A stretch of 64,000 bases of DNA from Variovorax paradoxus (GCF_024734665.1 NZ_CP102931.1:7230743-7294742), one strand, 5' to 3'; positions 9,155-18,529 are shown, counted from the stretch's first letter. Notes: generated by a model not told the origin, from the letters alone. Program-made: numbers and translations.

Positions 9155-10480
9155 ATGTCAGTACCCGATATCAAACTACCACCGATGCCGCCCATGGTCC
9201 CGACCGGCGCCATCGAATCACCCTGGCTCACCGACACCGGCCGAGCCATCACAGCCAAGGTGCGCGCATTAATCCCGCTGATCCGTGAACAGGCGCGCGA
9301 GGGCGAGAAGATCGGCTCGCTCACGCCCGACGTACTGCAGGCGGTCACGGACGCCGGCATCTTCAAGATGGGGATGCCCATCGAATGGGGCGGATATGCA
9401 CTCGGCGCGCGCGATCTCGTCGAAGTCATCAGCGCCCTCGGGGAAGGCGATGGCTCCGCCGGCTGGGCGGCCTTCGTCGGCGTCGGCCTGAAGAATCTGT
9501 TGGCGCTGGGCCCCGAGATCATCGAAGAGGTACGTGCCGACACCGAAGGGTGGGCCGGCCCCGCCATCGTCGGTGCGTCCGTCTATGCGACGAAGGTCGG
9601 CGACGCTCGCAAGGTCGCCGGTGGGTGGATGGTCAAGGGACGCTGGGCGTTCGGAAGCGGATGCAAGCATGCCAAATGGGCGCTGCTCGGCGTCGAATAC
9701 GACCCGGCAACGGCTGGCGGTTCCGGACGCGGCGTCGTTGTGGTCCAGCGGCATCAGTACGAGATCGTCGACGACTGGCATGTGATGGGACTGTCGGGAA
9801 CGGCCAGCAACAGCCTCGAGATCACCGCCGAGCAGTTCGTTCCCGCGCACCGGTTCCTGGATCTGGCCGAGTTTCCGCTGCGCATGCAGCTGATTCGCAA
9901 GAACTTCCAGGGCGCCGGGCTTCGGCAACGTGGCGTGGCCCAGCTCCTTACCGTCACGCTCACCAACATGGCCATCGCGCTGGGCATGGCGCGAGGGACT
10001 CTGGAGTGCTTCGCGGAGCAGTCGCAGACGCGCAAGCCGTTCAGCTTGCCCTATCCGACCATCGCTGACATGGCGTCGGTCCAGGTCGCCGCGGGCAAGG
10101 CGCTTGCCATGATCAAGGTGGCCGCGGCCACGATCGAAGGCTGCGCCGATCAATTGGACGCACGGACGGCGGCGGAACTGGACTTCACGTTCGAGGAGGA
10201 GTCCGAATACAGCCTCAGCCTGGCCTACGCCGGCAATCTCTGCGAAGACGCGATCACGCTCCTGCAAAAGACGATTGGTTCGTCGAGCATGTCGCTGAAG
10301 AACCCCATCCAGCGTTTCGCACGAGACATCCGGGTCCTCACGTCGCACGGTGCGATTCGCGTCGACCCGCAGGCCGAACAGAACGGCCGCCGCATTCTTG
10401 GCCGGGAACCGTTCCCGATGTTCGGCGGCGCTGTGCCCACGCGCGGCAATCCCCCCCAATTGGAGCTCGTAAACCGATGA
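9155..10480 (+). CDS. Group D flavin monooxygenase, paralog 2
   Basis: 441-aa acyl-CoA-dehydrogenase-fold flavin monooxygenase, clearly paralogous to the products at 6640 and 11007. Shared blocks are 'KGRWAFGSGC', 'DDWHVMGLSG', 'GSSSMSLKNPIQRFARD' and 'SHGAIRVDPQAE'. An AGGAAA Shine-Dalgarno sits at 9142-9147, correctly spaced from ATG 9155. The 3' end overlaps the following SnoaL gene by 4 nt. The paralogs diverge most in the N-terminal and middle helices, which argues for separate substrates or successive steps rather than simple redundancy; that is inference. Confidence 0.86.
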   Translation: MSVPDIKLPPMPPMVPTGAIESPWLTDTGRAITAKVRALIPLIREQAREGEKIGSLTPDVLQAVTDAGIFKMGMPIEWGGYALGARDLVEVISALGEGDGSAGWAAFVGVGLKNLLALGPEIIEEVRADTEGWAGPAIVGASVYATKVGDARKVAGGWMVKGRWAFGSGCKHAKWALLGVEYDPATAGGSGRGVVVVQRHQYEIVDDWHVMGLSGTASNSLEITAEQFVPAHRFLDLAEFPLRMQLIRKNFQGAGLRQRGVAQLLTVTLTNMAIALGMARGTLECFAEQSQTRKPFSLPYPTIADMASVQVAAGKALAMIKVAAATIEGCADQLDARTAAELDFTFEEESEYSLSLAYAGNLCEDAITLLQKTIGSSSMSLKNPIQRFARDIRVLTSHGAIRVDPQAEQNGRRILGREPFPMFGGAVPTRGNPPQLELVNR

Positions 10481-10998
10481 ATGATTTTTCGATTGTCGAT
10501 GGCGTGGCCCAGATCCACAACCCGGAGCTGTACCGGACCTGGATCGACCGTCCGGACTACATGGAGGCGGTGGCCGCCTCCTCTTCGCCGGAGGTCACGG
10601 CGACAAAGCGGCTGCTCATCGAGTTCGAGGCCGAACTCGCTCGCATGGTGCGGGACGGCAGCGTGCAGGAGAAGGTCCAGGAGGTGATGACCCGGTTCAT
10701 CGCCGAAGACTACATCCAGCATGACCCGAACGCGCCCGGCAACGGTCGAGACCTGCTCATCGAGCACTTCCGCCGCGTTCCGCTTAGTGGCGTAACGCCG
10801 CCTCCGGTGGTGAGTGTGGTCGTCGAGGGCGAGCTCGGTTGCATCATGATGAAGGAGCCGACGCCGGATCCCACCGCGCCTGGAAAGACCTACGACTGGT
10901 ACATGATCACCATTTTCCGGGTCCGTGGCGGCAAGCTCACCGAGCACTGGAGCACTTTCAGAAAAATGGCGGACCCGTTCCCGCCTCAAAAGACCTGA
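10477..10998 (+). CDS. SnoaL-like (NTF2-fold) protein
   Basis: 173-aa SnoaL/NTF2-fold protein. The core is 'TRFIAEDYIQHDPNAPGNGRD' followed by 'FRVRGGKLTEHWSTFRKM'. It carries about 55 extra N-terminal residues compared with the related 140-aa protein at 16979. Members act as cyclases, isomerases or hydrolases on polyketide-like or aromatic-derived rings, but many are uncharacterised. The ATGA overlap with the preceding monooxygenase implies tight coupling, so its product probably acts on an oxygenated intermediate. Exact reaction unknown. Confidence 0.8.
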   Translation: MNDFSIVDGVAQIHNPELYRTWIDRPDYMEAVAASSSPEVTATKRLLIEFEAELARMVRDGSVQEKVQEVMTRFIAEDYIQHDPNAPGNGRDLLIEHFRRVPLSGVTPPPVVSVVVEGELGCIMMKEPTPDPTAPGKTYDWYMITIFRVRGGKLTEHWSTFRKMADPFPPQKT

Positions 10999-11006
10999 GG
11001 CGCGCC

Positions 11007-12320
11007 ATGAAGATGAAAGAGTTTTCCATGCCGCCCGGCGCGGCTGCGAAGTTTGCGCAGTCGCCCTATCTGAGTGAAGCCGGTCAGCGAATCCGCGACG
11101 ACTTGTCAGGCAAGCTCGACCTCCTGCGTACCCATGCCCGCGAGGGCGAGGAGCTCGGGGTGCTTGCGCCGGCGACGCTGCAGGCACTGCACGACGCCGG
11201 TGCCTTCAAGATCACGCTTCCCATCGAACTTGGCGGCTACGCGCTCGGCGCGCGCGACACCGCCGAGATCGTCAACGTCCTGGGCCGTGCAGATGCTTCG
11301 GCCGGCTGGACGGTGATCGTCTCCAGTGCTGCCCGCAATACGCTGGCCTTCTCGCAGCGCGCGCGCGACGAGGTCTTCAGCGAGGTCGACAGCTGGGTCG
11401 GTCCGCTGATGTTCGGTGCAACGATCCTGGCGCCGCACGTCGGCGAAGGTCGCAAGGTCGAGGGCGGCTTCATGGTCAAGGGCAAATGGCCTTTCGGCAG
11501 CGGCTGCCGCATCGCAGCCTGGGGCTCCGTGGGCATCGGGTATGTCGATCCGGAGACCGGCGCCCATCGTCGCGCAATGGGAATCGTGTCTCGGGATCAG
11601 TACGAGATTCTCGATGACTGGAAGGTCATGGGCCTGATGGCGACATCGAGCAACAGCGTGCGCGCGGCCGAAGAGGTGTTTGTCCCGGAATACCGCGTCG
11701 TTCACATGGACCAGCTGATCGGGCTCATCGATGGGCTGCGCGGCAAGTACCACGGGCTCGGCTTCATGCACAGCCCCATCGGTTCGATGGTGGCGATGAC
11801 GATTGCCTTTGCATCGCTCGCCTGCGGCATGGCAAGGGGCGCGCTGGCGGCGTTCGTCGAGCAGGCGAAGAAACGGCCTCCGTTCAACGTCCCCTACGCC
11901 ACGATGTCGGAGATGGCCTCCATCCAGGTGGTCGCCGGCAAGGCACGCGCGATCGTGAATGCCGCCGAAGCGGTGATCTACCGCCACGCGGACGAAGTCG
12001 ACCGACGTGCGCTGGCTGGCGAGGATTTCCTGCCCCCGGACGAGCCGGAGATCACCATGGACCTGGTCCACCAGATCCACGAATGCCTGAAGGCCATTGA
12101 TGGATTCCAGCTCGCGCTCGGCTCGTCGACGGTCAGCCTGACCAACCCGATCCAGCGCTTCGTGCGCGACATCCATGTGCTGGCGACGCATGGCGCGTTC
12201 CGCATCGATCCGATGGCTGAGATCAATGGCCGAGACATGCTCGGGCTGCCACCATTTCCGATGCTGGCGGCACTGGCGCCGCCGTCCGGCATGCCACCCG
12301 GACCACCACCGAAAGGCTGA
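11007..12320 (+). CDS. Group D flavin monooxygenase, paralog 3
   Basis: 437-aa third paralog of the cluster. The ATG at 11007 is taken as the start because it lies just after the SnoaL stop and similarity to the paralogs begins soon after; the longer open frame overlaps the SnoaL gene. Family blocks are 'KGKWPFGSGC', 'DDWKVMGLMA', 'GSSTVSLTNPIQRFVRD' and 'THGAFRIDPMAE'. The usual His of 'DDWHVMG' is Lys here. A short hairpin (GGCCGC-TTG-GCGGCC, 12337-12351) follows the gene, without a T-run. Requires reduced flavin, presumably from the reductase at 8532. Confidence 0.85.
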   Translation: MKMKEFSMPPGAAAKFAQSPYLSEAGQRIRDDLSGKLDLLRTHAREGEELGVLAPATLQALHDAGAFKITLPIELGGYALGARDTAEIVNVLGRADASAGWTVIVSSAARNTLAFSQRARDEVFSEVDSWVGPLMFGATILAPHVGEGRKVEGGFMVKGKWPFGSGCRIAAWGSVGIGYVDPETGAHRRAMGIVSRDQYEILDDWKVMGLMATSSNSVRAAEEVFVPEYRVVHMDQLIGLIDGLRGKYHGLGFMHSPIGSMVAMTIAFASLACGMARGALAAFVEQAKKRPPFNVPYATMSEMASIQVVAGKARAIVNAAEAVIYRHADEVDRRALAGEDFLPPDEPEITMDLVHQIHECLKAIDGFQLALGSSTVSLTNPIQRFVRDIHVLATHGAFRIDPMAEINGRDMLGLPPFPMLAALAPPSGMPPGPPPKG

Positions 12321-12400
12321 TATCGACGGATCGCAAGGCCGCTTGGCGGCCACCTAGATGGGGCTGAAGCTCCACTCAAAACCGTAATGGAGACAAAACA

Positions 12401-13801
12401 ATGGCACAGACCTTAGATCAAACCTCGTTCACCAGAGGCGAGCCGTCCGCAACCCCTTGGAAAGACTATTTCCTCGACCTGGTTCAAGCGCCTGGCCGGG
12501 CGAAAGCCGCGCTGATCGGCTGCTTCATCCTGATGACGCTCAGCCCGGCAGGCCTTTCGGCAATGATGCCCTTCGTCACCGCGTCGTTCGCGGCCAAGAC
12601 CGGCCGGTCGATGCCGGAGGCGCTGTTGCTGTTCGTCGCCATTCCGTTGCTGATCGCGCCGTTCGTCCTGCCGATCGCGGGCGCCTGGGTGGACAGATGG
12701 GGCGCCAGGAAGGTTGCGGTCCCTGCCACCATCCTGTACGCAGCGGCGACCGCGCTCGTGCCACTGAGCAGTGGGATCCTCTGGCTCTTCGGCCTGGTCA
12801 TCGTGCTGGCCTCGATATTCGGGTTCATGGCGAGTCTGGCCGTTGTCTTCAAGGTGATCACGGGCTGGTTTCCTCGCCACCGCGGTATCGGCTTCGCCCT
12901 GATCGGTACGGTTTCAAGTCTCGCGAGCGCTTTCCTCTCGCCGGTGTTCTTTGCGTTGATTGGCAGTCCGACCGCGCCTGCGTCCGGACTTGGCTGGAAT
13001 GGTGCCTACTATGTGGTCGCCGCCTGGATCGCAGCTCTGGCGATTCCGTCCGCCTTCTTCCTCCTGTCGGAGCCCGATGACGGGGTGGCACGTATCAAGT
13101 CTCCGGTGTCTGCCAAGCCTCCGACGGCGGCGGACATGCGGGACGTTCCGGGTGTTGCGTTGCGCAAGGCGCTTCGAACTCGCACGTGGATTTTCATCGC
13201 TGTGTCCCTGGCGCTGGCAGCCGCCGGACCGATGTCGGTGCGCCAGAACGCCGTCGGCTTCTTCGGCGAGCGGGGCTTCGATGCGGCGACTGTCGCAGTG
13301 TCGCAGTCGGTTCTGTTCATTGCGTCGATCGTAGGCCTGCTGTCTGGCGGATTGATGATGGACCGGGCGCGTCGCCCCTGGATCATCGTCCCGATCTTTG
13401 CAGCCGTGCCCCTCGGCCTCGTTCTCTCCTATGTCAATCATGGCAACTTGGCGGTCCTGTTCGTCGCCAACGCGCTTCTTGGCTTCGCGACAGGCGCCGA
13501 GTCTTCCCTGGGCCCATTCCTCATCGCGCGCTATTTCGGGCTGAAGTGCTTCGCGCAAATCCAGGGTCTCACCTTGGCGATCTCGACGCTGTTCCTCGGG
13601 CTCTCGCCTTTCCTGGTGAGCGCAATGCAGATGGCCACGGGCAGCTATCTGGTTCCGTTCGCCGCGCTGACCGTGTTGACCGCTCTGGCCGCGGTTCTCG
13701 CGATCTTCCTGCCAGCCTATCCGAGCGAATGGATTCATCCTGGCCGGCCGTATCGACCGACTGTTCCCGCCGCACCCGAGGACTTTGTCAGGGGACACTG
13801 A
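12401..13801 (+). CDS. MFS transporter, 12-TM
   Basis: 466-aa major facilitator with about 12 hydrophobic segments. It has the inter-TM2/3 motif 'GAWVDRWGARKV' and a second-half equivalent 'GGLMMDRARRPW'. Overall character is like oxalate/formate-type (OFA) or organic-anion carriers rather than drug exporters. It lies 80 nt after the third monooxygenase and before the GntR-type regulator, which suggests uptake of the pathway substrate. Substrate cannot be named from sequence. Confidence 0.85.
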   Translation: MAQTLDQTSFTRGEPSATPWKDYFLDLVQAPGRAKAALIGCFILMTLSPAGLSAMMPFVTASFAAKTGRSMPEALLLFVAIPLLIAPFVLPIAGAWVDRWGARKVAVPATILYAAATALVPLSSGILWLFGLVIVLASIFGFMASLAVVFKVITGWFPRHRGIGFALIGTVSSLASAFLSPVFFALIGSPTAPASGLGWNGAYYVVAAWIAALAIPSAFFLLSEPDDGVARIKSPVSAKPPTAADMRDVPGVALRKALRTRTWIFIAVSLALAAAGPMSVRQNAVGFFGERGFDAATVAVSQSVLFIASIVGLLSGGLMMDRARRPWIIVPIFAAVPLGLVLSYVNHGNLAVLFVANALLGFATGAESSLGPFLIARYFGLKCFAQIQGLTLAISTLFLGLSPFLVSAMQMATGSYLVPFAALTVLTALAAVLAIFLPAYPSEWIHPGRPYRPTVPAAPEDFVRGH

Positions 13802-13897
13802 ATACCGCTGGCACCAGCCAGGCGATCCGAAGAGAACCTGGCGATTCATCGATGCCGCGCAAGAGCGCCGGCACAAACAAGATCCTGGAGACATGCC

Positions 13898-15322
13898 ATG
13901 AATATTCCTGGTCCTGGCAATGACGTCCGGCGGCAATTCAGCGATCGGATCGTCGGTCCGGACAGCAGGCCATACACGCTGACGCACCACACCGTGGCAG
14001 CGATGGCGCAGGACCTTTCCGTTCGCGGCTGGCCAGAGGGCCACCTGATCGGGTCGGTGTCGGAACTCAGGCAGCGATTCGGCGTCGGGCGCAAGGCCTG
14101 CCAGGAGGCCATCGCCATCCTGCAGACGCGACGGCTCATCCATGTGCGGCGAGGCGCGGGCGGTGGGCTCTACGTCTGCCGTCCGGGACTGCACGACACC
14201 GCTGAAGCGCTCATCCTGCACTTGCTCCTCAGTCGCACCTCGCCCCGTGCGCTGCATGACGCGCGCCTCATCCTTTGTCAGCTGACCATCCGCGCAATCA
14301 TCGGACGCGGTCGGACGCACCCCAGCCGGAGTGCATCTGCGATTCCTTGCAACCTGCCCGGCTCGGAGTTCCGGCGCCGACTGTCACAAGTCTCGGGCAA
14401 CGCGCCGATTGCCTTCCTGACGGATATCCTGGAAGAGGTGCAGCAGCGCTGCAATGCCGCCAATGTGAAAGTCGGGGCCAACCAGCCCCAGGTCCACGCC
14501 GGTCCATTGGAGGACGCGCTCCTGGCGGCCATCCGATCCGGCAACGTGGAGAGAGCGGACGTGCTCATGCGCGAGCATGTGCAGACGTTCGATGGCCCTG
14601 CGGCGAACGCGCCGACCGACATGGCGAACCTCGTCCCATCGATCGCCTTCTTCAACTCGAAGAGGTCGTGCGCGCGACTGGCGGGCCTGATCGTGGGAGA
14701 AATCCTGGCCCGCCCCTCCGGCGCGTCGATCAAGCTGGGGGCGGAGTGGGATGTAGGTGCCCGCCATGGCTACACCAGTGACATCGTGCGCCCGGCCTTG
14801 CGCATGCTTGAGGATCTCGGCATCGTTGCCTGCTGCCGGGGGCGCGCCGGCGGCGTGATCAGCACGCCGCCCAGCATCGCAACGGTCGTGCGCCTGGTCA
14901 GCTCGGGGATCGCAAGCTGCGGCATCTCGCCTGTGCAGAACTTCGAACTGGCAAGCCAACTCATGGTGGAGGGAGCCCGATTGGCCGCCCAACGCAACGA
15001 GGGTGCTGCGCCGACTTCGACGGGAGACGTCCCGCCGGGTCGGCTCGACACCCTGATGGATCTCATCGATGTTGAAAATGGACTTCTGGAGCTGATCGAC
15101 AACCCGATCCTCAGCATCTTCGTGCGCAGCTTGGCACTGCAATCGTTCTCGAGCAACGGAGCCGGGCATCCGCCATCGCTCTCGGCCAAGGTGGGCTCGG
15201 CGATACGCGCCTGCAGCCTGCAGGTTTCACGCGCCATTCGCCATGGCGAGGCGACGGTCGCAGTGGATGCGGCCAAGCGCAAAAGCGAATTGATGCGCCC
15301 CGAAGTGGGAGGTGGTTCGTGA
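13898..15322 (+). CDS. Tandem-duplicated GntR-family regulator
   Basis: 474-aa protein, about twice the usual size of a FadR-type GntR regulator. The first winged helix spans residues ~26-90 ('SVSELRQRFGVGRKACQEAIAILQTRRLIHVRRGAGGGLYV') and is followed by an effector-like helical region to ~235. A second winged helix spans ~248-325 ('YTSDIVRPALRMLEDLGIVACCRGRAGGV') with its own helical region. Both wings keep the 'RRLI/LGIV...R.GAGGG/RAGGV' pattern. It starts after a GGAG at 13887-13890. Its stop overlaps the GTG of the next transporter, so it is likely made with the cluster it controls. A single chain carrying two DNA-binding units is unusual. Confidence 0.8.
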   Translation: MNIPGPGNDVRRQFSDRIVGPDSRPYTLTHHTVAAMAQDLSVRGWPEGHLIGSVSELRQRFGVGRKACQEAIAILQTRRLIHVRRGAGGGLYVCRPGLHDTAEALILHLLLSRTSPRALHDARLILCQLTIRAIIGRGRTHPSRSASAIPCNLPGSEFRRRLSQVSGNAPIAFLTDILEEVQQRCNAANVKVGANQPQVHAGPLEDALLAAIRSGNVERADVLMREHVQTFDGPAANAPTDMANLVPSIAFFNSKRSCARLAGLIVGEILARPSGASIKLGAEWDVGARHGYTSDIVRPALRMLEDLGIVACCRGRAGGVISTPPSIATVVRLVSSGIASCGISPVQNFELASQLMVEGARLAAQRNEGAAPTSTGDVPPGRLDTLMDLIDVENGLLELIDNPILSIFVRSLALQSFSSNGAGHPPSLSAKVGSAIRACSLQVSRAIRHGEATVAVDAAKRKSELMRPEVGGGS

Positions 15323-16848
15323 ACATCGTCAACGACCCTTCTCAAGACATCGAGCCGGCTCGGCCGTCACCCGAAGCGCTGGATCCCTCTTTGCTGCGCG
15401 TCGCGGGAGTCGTCGTTCTCGGCGCGTTGATGTCGATTCTCGACACGACCGTCATCAATGTGGCGATCCGCGGTTTGACAACGGCATTCGACTCGCCGTT
15501 GGAAACGGTGCAATGGGTATCGACGGGCTACCTGCTGGCTCTGACCACGATCATCCCGCTCGCGGGCTGGGCGGCTGACCGGTTTGGCACCAAGCGCGTC
15601 TACATGACATCGATTCTTCTGTTCGTGACCGGGTCTGTCTTGTCGGGCGCAGCCTGGTCGATCTCGAGCCTCATCCTGTTTCGTGTGTTTCAAGGACTGG
15701 GTGGCGGCATGATCTTGCCAACGGGCATGACGATCCTGAGCCAGGTCGCAGGTCCTCGGCGGATGGGGCGGGTGATGGGCTTCGTCGGCGTTCCTGTCGT
15801 TCTGGGACCCGTGCTCGGCCCTACATTGGGGGGATGGCTGGTCGACGACGTCTCCTGGCGCTGGATCTTCTTCATCAATCTGCCGATTGGCGCCATTGCG
15901 CTGTACGCCGCGCACCGCGTATTCGTGGCCGACGAACCGAAGCTCGGGCACCCCTTGGATGGGCTCGGCCTGCTGTTGCTCTCCCCCGGGTTGGCCCTGT
16001 TCGTCTATGGCCTGGCCAAAGCCACAGGGACGGGGAGTCTGAACTCCATCGAAGCGGATGCCTGCGCGTTGACTGGTCTTGCGATGATCGTGGCCTTCGT
16101 GCTTCACGCCCGGCGCAGAGACGATGCGCTGATCGATGTTCGGCTGTTTGGCCGGCGCACTATCGCAGCCGCAGCGCTCACCAGCTTTCTACTGGGAGCG
16201 GCCTTCTTCGGTCTGTCGCTTTTGGTTCCCCTGTATTTCCAGATGCTGCGGGGCTATTCGGCCTTTGATACCGGGATGTTGATCGCGGCGGAGGGCCTTG
16301 GCGCGATGTTGGCAATGCCGCTTGCGAGCCATCTGACGGACAGGATCGGCGCCGGCAAGGTCGTCCTGGTTGGCATCACCTGCATCGTGATCTCTGTTCT
16401 GCTCCTGGGCACGACCCGGGCGACGACACCACTCTGGATCATCGAGGTCGCGCTGTTCATCGCGGGCCTGGGAAAGGGATCGACCATGATGCCGGCGACG
16501 AGCGCCGCGCTCAGTACATTGCGAAGACATGAGATCGCCAGAGCGACCAGTGGCTTGAACGTGCTGCAGCGCTCAGGCGGCGCCATCGGGACGGCGCTGT
16601 TCTCGGTCATCCTCACGCACGGAATCTCTCGCTTCGATCCGACTGGCGATGGCTCGTACGCCGGTGTCACGCCCCACGGTTACCAAGACGCCCCGCTCTG
16701 GCTCGTGCAAGTGTTCAGTCACACCTTTCTCTGGTCGCTCGTCATCGTCGCATTGGCTGGATGTGCCGCGCTGTTCTTGCTGGGCGACAAGGCAAAGGCC
16801 AAGAGAGATGGTGCCATGGCCGACGCAGCAGACGGCGACACCAGTTGA
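15319..16848 (+). CDS. MFS transporter, DHA2 (EmrB/QacA) type, 14-TM
   Basis: 509-aa drug:H+ antiporter-2 type permease. The family signature 'ILDTTVINVAIRGL' is in TM1, 'GWAADRFGTKRVYM' follows TM2, and motif C appears as 'GPVLGPTLGGWLVDD'. About 14 membrane segments are visible. The GTG start overlaps the stop of the tandem GntR gene (GTGA). This class exports hydrophobic or anionic compounds, so it may relieve intermediate or substrate toxicity, complementing the probable importer at 12401. Confidence 0.9.
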   Translation: MNIVNDPSQDIEPARPSPEALDPSLLRVAGVVVLGALMSILDTTVINVAIRGLTTAFDSPLETVQWVSTGYLLALTTIIPLAGWAADRFGTKRVYMTSILLFVTGSVLSGAAWSISSLILFRVFQGLGGGMILPTGMTILSQVAGPRRMGRVMGFVGVPVVLGPVLGPTLGGWLVDDVSWRWIFFINLPIGAIALYAAHRVFVADEPKLGHPLDGLGLLLLSPGLALFVYGLAKATGTGSLNSIEADACALTGLAMIVAFVLHARRRDDALIDVRLFGRRTIAAAALTSFLLGAAFFGLSLLVPLYFQMLRGYSAFDTGMLIAAEGLGAMLAMPLASHLTDRIGAGKVVLVGITCIVISVLLLGTTRATTPLWIIEVALFIAGLGKGSTMMPATSAALSTLRRHEIARATSGLNVLQRSGGAIGTALFSVILTHGISRFDPTGDGSYAGVTPHGYQDAPLWLVQVFSHTFLWSLVIVALAGCAALFLLGDKAKAKRDGAMADAADGDTS

Positions 16849-16978
16849 ACGGTACGCCGAACCGCGTTCGAGTTCGCGCGTCGGCAGATCTTGTCACCCT
16901 CCTGAGACGTGACGCGACCTGCTGTGACTTCCAAGGCTCTTTTCGATAACTCACACTCTGTAAACAACGATCAAAACC

Positions 16979-17401
16979 ATGACCCACCCAACCCAATCGA
17001 CAGACCAAGAGGCTCGCAATCGTCAACTCGTGATGGACTTCTACAGGCATGTCTTCGACGCCCGCAATCCTGCGGCAGTCAAGGACTTCGTGGCCGAAGA
17101 CTATCGCCAGCATGCCTCTCATTTGCCCGGCGGCCGCGCCGGCCTGGAGGCTCTGGTCGCAGAGACGTTTCGTGGCTTGCCGCCGCTTGCGGTCAAGCCG
17201 GACCTCATGATTCCTCCGACGTTGCTCGTCGCTGAGGGCGACATGGTGGTCATCGCAGGCGAATTTCCCCAGCCCGAGCCGGAGGATCCGACGCGCACCT
17301 ATCCATTCTTCGTTTTCGATGCCTATCGCGTGCGCGATGGGAAACTCGCAGAGCATTGGAGCGGCATCAACAAGATCGCGCCCCCCAAGCATCCCGGGTG
17401 A
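16979..17401 (+). CDS. SnoaL-like (NTF2-fold) protein, short form
   Basis: 140-aa SnoaL/NTF2-fold protein related to the product at 10477: 'KDFVAEDYRQHASHLPGGRAG' and 'YRVRDGKLAEHWSGINKI' align with its core. The fold carries the usual Asp, His and Arg pocket residues. It is the last gene of the 6.6-17.4 kb cluster, 130 nt after the DHA2 transporter, and may have its own promoter. Enzymatic role unassigned. Confidence 0.82.
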   Translation: MTHPTQSTDQEARNRQLVMDFYRHVFDARNPAAVKDFVAEDYRQHASHLPGGRAGLEALVAETFRGLPPLAVKPDLMIPPTLLVAEGDMVVIAGEFPQPEPEDPTRTYPFFVFDAYRVRDGKLAEHWSGINKIAPPKHPG

Positions 17402-17411
17402 GCGAGTGCGT

Positions 17412-17437
17412 CACTGCGTGCATCCACAGACGCAGTG
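17412..17437. terminator. Hairpin between convergent genes
   Basis: Perfect 8-bp stem CACTGCGT / ACGCAGTG with a 10-nt loop, between the plus-strand SnoaL stop (17401) and the minus-strand Bug receptor stop (17497). No clean T-run follows on either strand, so it may work as a weak bidirectional terminator or as an mRNA-end stabiliser. Confidence 0.4.
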
Positions 17438-17496
17438 GCCTGCCGGCGTCTTTCTGAAAAGTACTTGCCTATTGATGAATGGCCGCTGGCCTGCGC

Positions 17497-18483
17497 TCAT
17501 TGCGGCTGCAGGTCCAATTCGCGCGCCATGGCCTGATACAGGCGGGCCTGGTTCGCGTAGAAATGTCCCAGCTGTTCCAGCGACATCGGTTCGGCGACCT
17601 CGACGCCATTGCTCTGCGAATAGCCGACGACCTCGGGGTCGCGCAGCGCGGACGCCACGGCCGCATGCAGCCGGCGCGTCGGGGCGTCCGGCAGCGCGCG
17701 CGCCACGAACACCGCAGCCCAGGCGCTGTAGACGAAATCTGCCAGGCGCTTGTCGCCCTGTTCCAGCGTCGGCACGCGGGGCAACCGGGGCGAGGCCGCC
17801 GCGGCGGTCAGGCCGTAGGCCTTGACCTTGCCCATCTCGATCAGGCTGGGAATATTGCCGCCCAAGGGCAGGAAGCTCAGATCGATCTGATCGCCCATCA
17901 GGTCCTGCAGCATCGGCGGCAGCCCTTTGTAGGGCACTGGCGTGATGGTCACGGCACTCTTGCGCGCCCACCGCTCGCCCATCAGATGGATCAGCGAACC
18001 GTAGCCGATATGCCCCAGGGTCAGCTCCTTGCCCGCCGGCTGACGTGCCAGGGCCAGCAGTTCGCTCAGGCTTGCCGCCGGCAGACCTGGCCGGCCGACC
18101 AGTACATAGGGTGTGGTGCCGACCAGCCCGACCATGCGCAGGTCTTCGGGCTTGTAGCGCGCACCGAGCATCGCCAGCGGCGTGAGGATGGGTTCCGTCT
18201 GGGAGGCAATCAGCAAGGGCGACGTCTCCGGCGCCGCGGTCAGCAGCCGGCGCACGCCCAGCGATCCACCCGCCCCCGGCAGGTTCTCGACGATCAGCGT
18301 GGCGCCCAGTTCTTTCTGCATCGCCGGCTGCATCTTGCGCGCCTGTGCGTCGGTGGGGTTGCCGGCCGGCTGGGGCACGATGAAGCTGATGGTCCCGCCA
18401 GGCTGCGCGCCGGCCAGGCGCGGCAACGAGGCCCATGTCGCCGCGCCGATCATCAGGTCTCTTCTGCGAATCGATACTGTCAT
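17497..18483 (-). CDS. Bug/TctC-family substrate-binding receptor
   Basis: 328-aa extracytoplasmic solute receptor of the Bug family, abundant in Comamonadaceae and Bordetella. The N-terminus 'MTVSIRRRDLMIGAATWASLPRLAGAQ' looks like a twin-arginine signal. Family features are 'FIVPQPAGNPTDAQAR', 'VENLPGAGGSLGVRRL', 'PVPYKGLPPMLQDLMGDQIDLSFLP' and 'VPTLEQG'. It is the last gene of the minus-strand operon 23055-17497 and probably binds the pathway's carboxylic-acid substrate. No TctAB membrane partners are nearby. Confidence 0.92.
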   Translation of the reverse strand: MTVSIRRRDLMIGAATWASLPRLAGAQPGGTISFIVPQPAGNPTDAQARKMQPAMQKELGATLIVENLPGAGGSLGVRRLLTAAPETSPLLIASQTEPILTPLAMLGARYKPEDLRMVGLVGTTPYVLVGRPGLPAASLSELLALARQPAGKELTLGHIGYGSLIHLMGERWARKSAVTITPVPYKGLPPMLQDLMGDQIDLSFLPLGGNIPSLIEMGKVKAYGLTAAAASPRLPRVPTLEQGDKRLADFVYSAWAAVFVARALPDAPTRRLHAAVASALRDPEVVGYSQSNGVEVAEPMSLEQLGHFYANQARLYQAMARELDLQPQ

Positions 18484-18529
18484 GTCACACCATCCGATCA
18501 GGCAAAGACAGGAAAGCGCCCCCGGCCGC

